Shown here: piece after piece, positions 41,901-50,989 of the stretch
Layout of the letters: each line of letters starts with the position of its first letter
Numbering within the stretch: the stretch's first letter is position 1
Notes under the pieces: model-generated
Told to the model about the DNA's origin: nothing
The model's database searches: none
The model's input: only the letters and a program-made list of their open reading frames with translations
Source: Megaustenia siamemsis
Taxonomy: Eukaryota > Mollusca > Gastropoda > Stylommatophora > Ariophantidae
DNA: 64,000 bases
Assembly: GCA_032433765.1 (NCBI GenBank)
Contig: JAVIAB010000041.1
Location: 77,366,335-77,430,334, forward strand
Direction: 5' to 3'
Made by a program: the position numbers and the translations under genes

Positions 41901-44313
41901 ACAGCAAAAGAAACCAACTAGGTAAGACAGCGGAAGAAACCAACGAGGTAAGACAGTGAAAGAAACCAACGAGGTAAGACAGTGAAAGAAACAGTGAGAT
42001 AAGACAGTGAAAGAAACCAGTGAGGTAAGACAGCAAAAGAAACCAACGAGGTAAGGCAGCGAAAGAAACCAACGAGGTAAAACAGTGAAAGAAACCATTG
42101 AGGTAAGACAGTGAAAAAAACCAGTGAGGAAAGTCAAAGAAAGAAACCAACGAGGTAAGACAATGAAAGAAACCAACGAGGTAAGACAGTGAAAGAAACT
42201 AACGAGGTAAGACAGTGAAAGAAACAAACGAGGTAAGACAGTGAAAGAAATCAACAAGGTAAGACAGTGAAAGAAACCAACGAGGTAAGACAGTGAAAGA
42301 AACCAACGAGGTAAGACAGTGAAAAAGACCAACGAATTAGGACAAGGAAAGAAACCAACGAGGTAAGACAGTGAAAGAAACCAACGTGGTAAGACAGTGA
42401 AAGAAACCAACGAGGAAAGACAGTGAAAGAAACCAACGAATTAGGACAACGAAAGAAACAAACGAGGTAAGACAGTGAAAGAAACCAACGAGGTAAGACA
42501 GTGAAAGAAACCAACGAATTAGGACAACGAAAGAAACCAACGAGGTAAGAGGGCGAAAGAAACCAACAAGGTAAGAGAGCGAAAGAAACCAACGAGGTAA
42601 GACAGCGGAAGAAACCAACGAGGTAAGACAGTGAAAGAAACCAACGAGGTAAGACAGTGAAAGAAACCAACGAGGTAAGACAGTGAAATAAACCAACGAG
42701 GTAAGACAGTGAAAGAAACCAACGAGGTAAGACAGTGAAAGAAACCAATGAGGTAAGACAGTGAAAGAAACCAATGAGGTAAGACAGTGAAAGAAACCAT
42801 CGAGGTAAGACAGTGAAAGAAACCAACTAGGTAAGACAGTGAAAGAAACCAACGAGGTAAGACAGTGAAAGAAACCAATGAGGTAAGACAGTGAAAGAAA
42901 CCAACGAGGTAAGACAGTGAAAGAAACCAACGAGGTAAGACAGTGAAAGAAACCAACTAGGCAAGACAGTGAAAGAAACCAGTGAGGTAAGACAGTGAAA
43001 GAAACCAGTGAGGTAAGACAGCAAAAGAAACCAAATAGGTAAGGCCGCTAAAGAAACCAACGAGGTAAAACAGTGAAAGAAATCAGTTAGGTAAGACAGT
43101 GAAAGAAACCAATGAAGTATGACAAAGAAAGAAACCAACGAGGTAAGACAGTGAAAGAAACCAACTAGGTAAGACAGTGAAAGAAACTAACGAGGTAAGA
43201 CAATGAAAGAAATCAGTGAGGTAAGACAGTGAAAGAAACCAACGAGGTAAAACAGCTAAAGAAACCAGAGTGATAAGACAGCAAAAGAAACCAACGAGGT
43301 AAGACAGTGAAAGAAACCAACTAGGTAAGACAGCGAAAGAAATCAACGAGGTAAGACAGCAAAAGAAACCAACGAGGTAAGACAGTGAAAGAAACCAACT
43401 AGGTAAGACAGCGAAAGAAATCAACGAGGTAAGACAGCAAAAGAAACCAACGAGGTAAGACAGTGAAAGAAACCAACTAGGTAAGACAGCGAAAGAAATC
43501 AACGAGTTAAGACAGTGAAAGAAACCAACTAGGTAAGACAGCGAAAGAAATCAACGAGATAAGACAGCAAAAGAAACCAACGAGGTAAGACAGTGAAAGA
43601 AACCAACTAGGTAAGACAGCGAAAGAAATAAACGAGGTAAGACAGCGAAAGAAACCAACGAGGTAAGACAGTGAAAGAAACCAACGAAGAAGGACATCGA
43701 AAGAAACCAACGAGGTAAGACAACGAAAGAAACCAACAAGGTAAGACAGTGAAAAAGACCAACGAATTAGGACAAGGAAAGAAACCCACGAGGTAAGACA
43801 GTGAAAGAAACCAACTAGGTAAGACAGTGAAAGAAACCAACGAGGAAAGACAGTGAAAGAAACCAACGAATTAGGACAATTAAAGAAACAAACGAGGTAA
43901 GACAGTGAAAGAAACCAACGAGGTAAGACAGTGAAAGAAACCAACGAATTAGGACAACGAAAGAAACCAACGAGGTAAGAGGGCGAAAGAAACCAACGAG
44001 GTAAGAGAGCGAAAGAAACCAACGAATTAGGACAACGAAAGAAACCAACGAGGTTAGAAAGCGAAAGAAACCAACGAGGTAAAACAGTGAAAGAAACCAA
44101 CGAATTAGGACAACGAAAGAAACCAACGAGGTTAGACAGCGAAAGAAACCAACGAGGTAAGACAGGGAAAGAAACCAACAAGGTAAGAGAGCGAAAGAAA
44201 CCAACGAGGTAAGACAGTGAAAGAAATCAATGAGGTAAGACAGGCAAATGAAACCAACTAGGTAAGACAGCTGAAGAAACCAACGAGGTAAGACAGTGAA
44301 AGAAATCAACAAG
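29957..44313. repeat. 14.4-kb satellite of a 26-bp unit, ~550 copies, LINE-derived
   Basis: The unit reads GAGGTAAGACAG, a TGAAAG or CGAAAG block, then AAACCAAC, and repeats with point variants and very few length changes. The first unit (29957-29982) is the LINE's own GGACAGCGGAAGAAAGCAAC sequence in frame; many later units keep GACAGCGGAAG. Purines make up about 20 of 26 bases on the plus strand. Higher-order organisation is visible: 31.25-35.3 kb is repeated at 35.3-39.4 kb with an offset of 4,056 (156 units), and 39.55-40.74 kb is repeated 3,067 bases later. The minus strand has no stop in any frame, so long hydrophobic reading frames appear there; they are artefacts of the repeat. The array fills 78% of intron 3 of the host gene. 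Confidence 0.97.
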
Positions 44314-44600
44314 AAAGTTCTGAAAGAGGCAGACACAGAAAGAGTGTTTTAAAAATAATATACAATCAACATTTTTCGGGCTCATCATGAGAAGAGGAAA
44401 ATTTGAATACTTGATTATAACTGGCAAAACACAGGGACAGAGAGATCGGGGATCAAAAATAGAGAAAATACTATTTATCTTGTTGTCATGGCATGGAAAA
44501 CAGTCAACAACAGAATTGATACGATGCACTGTAGATAGAAGATTGTAGAAGGTCATGATCGACTACTCCAACCGGTATGGCACATGATTATGTCATTGTT
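44314..44600 (+). mobile_element. RTE/CFDP2-like LINE, 3' side of the satellite
   Basis: AAAGTTCTGAAAGAGGCAGA resumes the LINE ORF (KVLKEADTERV), followed by FGLIMRRGKFEY, TGKTQGQRDRGSK and a C-terminus like that at 4.7-4.93 kb (STTELIRCTVDRRL, KVMIDYSNRYGT). The end is near 44590, only 50 bases before exon D. Confidence 0.85.
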
Positions 44601-44640
44601 AGATAAGATGAATCTATAATTGTTTCGTTATTTTCTGCAG

Positions 44641-44862
44641 ATACATTTCTATATCGCCTTAGAGGTTTTATACTAAGATGTTTTAATTCGACCAGTACAT
44701 TGTTGGAATATACTGACCGTACTTCAACGACTAAGCAAATTTACGTAGTGGAACTCAATACAACTTTATCAAACGTATGGAGGATTAGCGTACAAAGTAG
44801 CGCGGGAGACTTAAATAACTTAATTAAATTGCTAACTATCTGTGAGCTTGAAGTATATGGAG
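44641..44862 (+). CDS. Exon D: C-terminal half of FTP domain
   Basis: The exon follows a strong acceptor (TTATTTTCTGCAG) and ends GGAG|GTATGT. In phase with exon C it encodes about 73 residues that finish with LLTICELEVYGG, the typical last strand of an FTP domain (consensus like LCEVEVYG). The middle, QIYVVELNTTLSNVWRI, is a beta-sandwich strand pattern. The intron in front of it is 18.5 kb and consists mostly of the 26-bp satellite. The exon itself shows no disruption, so the huge insertion has not been accompanied by decay of the flanking coding sequence. Confidence 0.82.
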
Positions 44863-45412
44863 GTATGTATTCTGCGATTATACACAGTTTAATTGTGTTA
44901 ATTGTTTTTACTTGATCTAAATCATGTATGGGTATATATTTTAATTGTGCTCTTACTTTGACTTGGATTAATTATTGCTGATGTGATCCGTTTGAGGATT
45001 ATAACTAATGTCTCCTGTAATAAAATACATGTCCACTTCAGATGTTCTGTATATGTGAAGAGTGTGACGTCAGCGGTTGAATGTGTTGAAAGATGCTGGT
45101 AGCATTGATCTATTAGATGAACGCTATGTAGTAAGAGAGATCAAGTATCGGGAACAACATTCTCTGAAAATGACAAATGGGTGTTAATAAGTCAACATGT
45201 GACGCATCAAGACGAAAAAAGTAACGGGACAGATAGTTTCCTTCCACAACACAAGAGAATGCCTATGCACACAAAGAAAACCTTATATAAAGCATATTTA
45301 CCTTCAATATAGTGCCAGTGCTAAACAAAGTCATCCACAAGTTAAAATGGAAAGTCATTACCGAAAAGAGATTTTTGAGAAAGAAACAAAGTCTGGAACG
45401 ACGTACACGAGA
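44863..45412. other. Intron 4, left part, unassigned
   Basis: No recognised gene or repeat. Confidence 0.4.
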
Positions 45413-45561
45413 AATATGTGGCATTCAACCTATTTTGAGCTGCCCTACACGATGTATACAAAACATGTGGCATTCAACCTATTTTGAGCTGCCCTACACG
45501 ATGTATACAAAATATGTGGCATTCAACCTATTTTGAGCTGCCCTACACGATGTATACAAAA
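45413..45561. repeat. 49-bp tandem repeat, 3 units
   Basis: GTGGCATTCAACCTATTTTG recurs at 45418, 45467 and 45516 with near-perfect identity. The open frame running through it is a by-product. Confidence 0.95.
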
Positions 45562-45589
45562 TATAGCATATGTATTGTTGGGGGGGGGG

Positions 45590-45915
45590 GGGTAGGGGAG
45601 GTTGTCTAGAGGCACAATGTCGGCCTCAGAACAGGAGGGACTCGGGTTCATAGCCCACCAGAATTGGAGAGTAAAGGAAATATATAGGAGGTCTCGTGTG
45701 CACTAGCGTACGTTAAAGAATCATTGGCAGTTAAAATCTAAAAGAATAGTCCACAAATATGGCCGCCAGCAGTCCAAATTGTCGACAGAAATCTGCCCAC
45801 ATGGTGGATTCTAGGCCGTGCTACGGAGTTCACGAACGTGGGCCACGATTCCCTTCTCTTTTCTGGAGGGGGATATCGGAGCACCTATGGGATCGTCCGG
45901 TGTGATGATGATCCT
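45590..45915 (+). mobile_element. Probable tRNA-derived SINE
   Basis: After a 13-base G run, GGTTGTCTAGAGGCACAATG resembles a box A and GGGTTCATAGCCC a box B about 35 bases on. The body includes GCACTAGCGTACGTTAAAGA, a stretch I recognise from repeated molluscan sequences. It ends GTGATGATGATCC. No target duplication was found. Confidence 0.55.
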
Positions 45916-46234
45916 AACAACAAACAGACAAACCTCTGGATCTTCTGATATATCAGATTCTTGAACTCAAGGTCAGACCTTTCTTTCTGATCATGATTTA
46001 TGAGAACTTTCTTCAATGAAAAGTGATATTTAATTGTGGTACTTGTGCTTCAGAACCAATAGCAATATACCCCGACCTGCCTCGGGGTTCACCAATATCT
46101 TTAGTGTTGTTCATCGCCTGCACGGTAAGATTTACAAGCGAGCAAATCTTAGGATGGGACAGGTAATCTCATGCTGATGATGTGTTGGTGTAGCTCCAGG
46201 GCAGAGACAGAGAGAGAGAGAGAGAGAGTAATGC

Positions 46235-46725
46235 GGGAGAGTTTCAAACTGAGCTTGATCGTACACGTTTGTGTGTTGTGGTAGGAGCTCGTGTCAATCC
46301 GACAAAGGTAACAGTGAAATGGTTCGAATTGAGAAATCGCATTGTCAACAAATCTACGTCAAATGTGAGTCTGCATTCTGTGGTTGTGGAGAGAACTCAT
46401 GGACTGAATATCCACATACCTTGGACTGTGGTTTGACAGGGGTCTTGCATTTACAGAGCATGTAGACCAGGTGATATCGAATGTCAGACAGTCTGCGTGC
46501 AATGAGTTGTATGACAACAGCACAACATTTTAAGCAACGTTATTGTGTTCTCTTATATCAGAGGCTGGCCCAGTCGGTAAATGAGTATGTCCTGGCTAGC
46601 CTGACTCAGCAATACGCCGTTAGAACGACTAGAAAAAAAAAACAGGAGACAATGCAGCGGATCATCTTCATGAGCTCAAGGATACTGAATATAGGCAATT
46701 GTCTTCCTTCACAGTTCTACCTCTA
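46235..46725 (+). mobile_element. I-like LINE reverse transcriptase remnant
   Basis: With shifts the plus strand gives VNPTKVTVKWFELRNRIVN, VSLHSVVVERTHGLN and QRYCVLLYQRLAQSVNEYVLA, paralleling VNPNKASVSWFSLNNHIVN and LLTLLFQGLVLAPIEYALA of the minus-strand element at 57.6-58.1 kb. It is a heavily decayed relative covering only the region after the FADD motif. Confidence 0.65.
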
Positions 46726-47300
46726 ACATGAGTTCTTTCGCATCGCTACAAGTAGTTTGGCTACATGCGTTATGGCTGTTACTTATATATTGGCAGTGCT
46801 TGAGACACAGACATATACGCTTGTGTGCTTGCTCACTGACTCAATGAGCATAAGTTCAGAAATGTCGTAGCTGGATGAGCTCGAAATTAGTGGTTGGAAT
46901 CTCTGAGGAGGTCTAATCTGACAAAAGAGAACAACTGTGCAGACAGATAAAGAATGTACTGATACAGACTTGCCAGTTGGATTGATGTAGAGTGCAGAAG
47001 ATAAAAAATATATATTATATAATATATACATAATATATCAATGACTAGAGATGCTATTCTGTGAGTCCATAATGATGTTTGACATAAAATAGACTAAAAA
47101 CTGACTTTGAATCTGCAACCATAAACAGACTGCATGGATGTCATGTCAAGGCTGGAGATATCAGACAAGAGCGATACGTAGGAAGACAAAGAAAGCTTGT
47201 AAACAAACAATATCGTTGTCGTTAGTCGCTGCACGTTGCAGGATACACTTAAGATGAGTTCTGAGACTTTACGTGTCTAATGTGTAATGAGGATGAACTA
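46726..47300. other. Intron 4, unassigned; AT-rich palindromic patch near 47005-47040
   Basis: ATATATTATATAATATATAC forms a local palindrome. No gene was recognised. Confidence 0.4.
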
Positions 47301-47301
47301 T

Positions 47302-47399
47302 TAACTAAACTAAACTAAACTAAACTAAACTAAACTAAACTAAACTAAACTAAACTAAACTAAACTAAACTAAACTAAACTAAACTAAACTAAACTAAA
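47302..47399. repeat. (AAACT)n pentanucleotide microsatellite, ~19 units
   Basis: A perfect AAACT run. It resembles telomere-type repeats only superficially. Confidence 0.97.
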
Positions 47400-47640
47400 A
47401 CAATCTTGAACTATCTACAAGAAGAACAAACAAAATAACTTTCTCACATGAAGAAAATACCTATGCGGCTTCATTCCCCAAACGATAAAAAAACGACACC
47501 TATCTGGAGGTAGACTAGGACGCCGTTGGGCTGATAACACCACCATCATGTGTCAATGGATGAGGCTGCCATGAGATCAAGAATCAGAGCCGTGTATACT
47601 TCTCAACACTTGATGTGGTAACATGAGTAAGAAGAGAGAG

Positions 47641-47651
47641 TGAGAGAAAGT

Positions 47652-47704
<53 letters not shown>

Positions 47705-47705
47705 C

Positions 47706-47742
<37 letters not shown>

Positions 47743-47785
47743 TAAAGAACGAGAGAGAGAGAGAGAGAGAGAAAGAAGGTGGGAT
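47641..47785. repeat. (GA)n microsatellite, interrupted
   Basis: Long GA runs separated by GGGAGACAGTAG and AAAGTAAAGAACG. Confidence 0.95.
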
Positions 47786-48662
47786 AGAGTAATATAAGAT
47801 TCACTGTTTCCACATTGTGGTTGGGTTGTGATGCTCACAATTTAGTTCATGCAAGTAGTTTTTGCCTGGTTAGGCGATGTCTGACAGCTACAAGTTCTGT
47901 TCTCTGCTGAAAGTTCAAACTTTTGGTTTCCTATTTTTGGTATTTAATTGGATCACTGAGTCTGTGGCTTTGCTCGGTACCTGTACTGTGACTCAATTAT
48001 TTGGTTAATGGCCTAATCTATTTCTATTGCTACTTGCTTCTAAGATTATGCTTTCATTGTGTTAATTCAAACCAATCCGTGTTGTTATCTCAAGCAATGA
48101 TACACCAAGTTTAGACTACCTATCTGCTTCTACGTTGCCTAGAATGTCAACATGCTCGGGGATCCGTAATCATGACGTCATATGAAATAGATCATTTGTT
48201 GCTGATGTGGATCAGTTGTAAAATTAAATCACATAATGAAACCAGAACGCTTCCACCGACTTTAGATCTAGAGCATTTCTTTGTTTTTTTTTAATTCTGT
48301 GGTTGTGAACTATTTCTGGACACAATTTACTTGGCTCCATTATTTCATCTTCACCTCCCGACATTGTTTACCTTGATCATTGATTTACCTTGACCGATAT
48401 TCTCTCACTTAAACTAGACAGTCACACAAGCTATTTAATAGCACACCACAAGGGTAAAGAGCAGTAATCATCAGAGCATTTATTCATAACTCCAGTGATC
48501 GTGTCAGTTTAATTATTGCAATACATTAATCAATTCATTGTATTCTCTTATTCAACGATCACACGACAATTTGTCCTCTTTGTCCTTTGACTTTAGAAAA
48601 AAAAATTAAATGCACAAATTTATTGTTGTGTAGTAACCGACTTCAACACGGCACTTGTGTGT
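47786..48662. other. Intron 4, unassigned
   Basis: No recognised gene or repeat. Confidence 0.4.
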
Positions 48663-48882
48663 AGCGTGTTTCTCCTGCACCATCTAATTCTACAAACTAG
48701 TCAGACTACAAGTCTGTTTCTGAAGTCACCACTTAGATCTGGGGTAGGATCTTCATTAATTGTTTCCATGTCAGCGTGTTTCTCCTGCACCATCTAATTC
48801 TACTAACTAGTCAGACTACAAGTCTGTTTCTGAAGTCACCACTTAGATCTGGGGTAAGATCTTCATTAATTGTTTCCATGAC
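48663..48882. repeat. 110-bp tandem duplication
   Basis: AGCGTGTTTCTCCTGCACCA starts at 48663 and again at 48773, and the units are almost identical. No function is evident. Confidence 0.93.
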
Positions 48883-49263
48883 AACGGAAAGCGTTAAGCT
48901 GTAGACCACTTCCAAGTCCATGTCCTTCATTCATCGATCGCTTTCTCTCCGTATTCTTTAACAAAAGAAAGCTCATAGACACTTTTAAAAGTACTAACTC
49001 CCCAAACACTAATATTCAATAAGCAACTCATAGATTAATTTATTACATTGTTTTAATATTTTGGTCAACACTAAACATTATTTTGTTATAATATATGTGT
49101 TTATATTTCATTGTCGTATATCCTGTTAAGACTAACAAGGACATTTGTTTATTATGAAAGTGATAAACTTACGTACTTTACATATCTAGCATTATTTGAG
49201 GGCAATTGTAATGTACGACCTCCAGGTTCTATCGTTAAACCTACCATTACAATATGTTCACAG

Positions 49264-49410
49264 ACACGTTTTGCCCGTCTGGTTGGTTTGGTCGAGAATG
49301 TGAATTTCAATGCAACTGTGCAAACACAAGCGAGCAGTGTTTTGTTAGTACTGGTGGATGTACTTCTGGATGTGCTGCTGGTTTCAGCGGAGAAGGATGC
49401 CAACAGAACA
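49264..49410 (+). CDS. Exon E: EGF-like module
   Basis: The exon starts after ATATGTTCACAG and ends AACA|GTCAGT. Continuing the frame from exon D it encodes DTFCPSGWFGRECEFQCNC followed by a second cysteine loop ending CAAGFSGEGCQQN. The CPSGWFG-x-x-C and FSGEGC patterns are those of EGF/laminin-EGF modules, and the broken paralogue has the matching CASGWF-x-x-x-C segment. The exon is phase 1-1, so it is a shuffle-compatible cassette. The donor GTCAGT is non-optimal. No further exon was recognised between 49411 and the right edge. Confidence 0.78.
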
Positions 49411-50390
49411 GTCAGTGAACATATTTTGTGTACATCCTATCATTTTCTTTTGCTGGTCGTTAGCTATTAATGTCATCAATTAATATGGAACAAATTATAT
49501 ATTTAATAGACTCATTAAAACATGAGACCATGCTGCAGAAATTCTACAAACAAGTTTCAGGAAAAGTTAAATATGCAGAAAGTCTCACTTTTTACTGAAC
49601 CCAGTATTTACTGAAATATTGTAACACCAACGAAGATAGTGCAATTAAATTTGAACATGAGTAAGTGTGGGAAACCAAATGTGTTTGTATTGTGCATGTG
49701 TGTGTGGCTCTTTATTAACACCTAGTAGATCAGCCTGCCTGACGAGCCCCTCTACTAATGTCTATCGTTTGACTGAGGGTGTCTATACAAAACTGTTGTT
49801 TGCACTACGCCATTATTAACACAGGATATTAGGTAAACGTGTTGTACACATTGGAGATGCGATTGCTTAGTGGTATAACAATTAAAGAAATGTTGGATTC
49901 TGTAACGAGTGAGACACTCAGTGTAACATTTTTACAATAAACTGTCATGGTTTGATATCTTCGATTGTCAGAAAATGAAGTCAAAGATTAAAAATGTATG
50001 CTTGCTAATTGTTATTAGAATTTAACATAGCATTACGATGTTCAATGTGTGCGTCTCAACAGTCCTTCAACCTTCAATACGGACAACAAATAATACATTA
50101 AAAGAAGTGTTTTTTAAAAGAATAACAATTATAATTTACTCGTTTTAAAATGTGATTACAGAACATCTAGAAATAAATGACCAATTTAATACGACAGATA
50201 AATGTTCAAAGATTAGTTAACTGATTAGTTAATAATTAAATCTTAGAGATAACAATGTTGAAAACTTGAACAATTCTCAAAATAGAATGATGAGATTATA
50301 TAACATGAAGAGGAACAATTAACATTACAAAAGAGACAAACGATAAAAAATTAAAATAACGTTAAGATTGAAACAATGAATGTTAGAATC
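49411..50390. other. Unassigned sequence after exon E
   Basis: AT-rich, with no further exon, transposon or tandem repeat that I can support. Confidence 0.4.
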
Positions 50391-50391
50391 T

Positions 50392-50580
50392 CCTTTTTCT
50401 ACCCCTCAGCTCCCTGTGGAGTTATGCTCCACAACAAACACTTTCCATGCTGTTATGTTTCTGGCCAATCTTTTAAGATCGTTCCAAGTCTTCCCCATCA
50501 TCTTCATCTCTGCTTCTATCTGTCTTCTTCAAGAATTCCTTGAACTTCCTCATTGTCTTGTTCCCTTAAAGTAACACATT
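50392..50580 (-). mobile_element. RTE/CFDP2-like LINE 3' end fragment
   Basis: The inverse complement matches the end of the nested LINE: AATTCTTGAAGAAGACAGAT, GAAGATGATGGGGAAGACTT, GGAAAGTGTTTGTTG and GGAGCTGAGGGGTAGAA. It is 5' truncated and somewhat more diverged than the copy at 27.0 kb. Confidence 0.82.
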
Positions 50581-50985
50581 ATATTTACAATAACTTCTGC
50601 TTCAAAACCAGCAATAACAAACAAATATTACTTGCTTTTCAGTGACATCAACGGCGTAATGGTTTGGTCCAATCTTCGACCCTGCAAGATAATGAAAAAC
50701 ATGACTTGTTTGCTTTTGACAATTCTGTGAGATCAACAGAGCAATGCAGCTTTGTTTTAGTATTGGTTCGCGAAAGGGAAATAACTTCCTGTTGGATATG
50801 ATGGATGTAGGCACGTTTAATGCAGGAAAACTCTAGAAATTAGTAACCCGGCTTCACGACCTAGTTACACTATGACACTATCAACCAAATAAAAGCAATA
50901 AAATATACTTCTGTGGAAAGATTGAGTTCAAATTATTTATTTATTTTGTATGTTAATAGCCGCGGAAATTTAATCTGTAGTAAAA
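50581..50985. other. Unassigned
   Basis: No recognised gene or repeat between the LINE scrap and the 20-bp minisatellite. Confidence 0.4.
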
Positions 50986-50989
50986 AAAT

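Larger units (their letters stand above)
1184..49410 (+). other. Host gene: FTP-lectin plus EGF-like protein, five exons seen, partial
   Basis: Five exons on the plus strand, at 1184-1348, 3816-4007, 25928-26146, 44641-44862 and 49264-49410, join into one open frame. Each starts after an AG and ends before GTAAGT, GTATGT or GTCAGT, and each has 2 leading bases and 1 trailing base, so all introns tested are phase 1. The order of modules is galactose-binding-like segment, FTP/fucolectin domain, EGF-like module, with many N-x-S/T sites, which fits a secreted or cell-surface lectin. The first exon seen lacks a start and the last lacks a stop, so the gene continues outside the recognised part. Families of this build in molluscs are usually annotated as MEGF-like or receptor-like proteins; that assignment is from memory. 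Introns are 2.5, 21.9, 18.5 and 4.4 kb and are packed with transposons. RNA evidence was not available, so joining these five exons is inference from phase and domain continuity. Confidence 0.75.

Noticed and set aside
29865..44336. Many long minus-strand reading frames (up to about 700 codons) resembling repetitive multi-pass membrane proteins
   Set aside because: They are translations of a stop-free 26-bp satellite in all three frames, with a 78-base coding period. There is no start context, splice logic or frame preference.
47302..47399. Telomere-like or plant-type telomeric repeat
   Set aside because: The motif is AAACT, a plain pentanucleotide, not TTAGGG or CCCTAAA, and it is internal.
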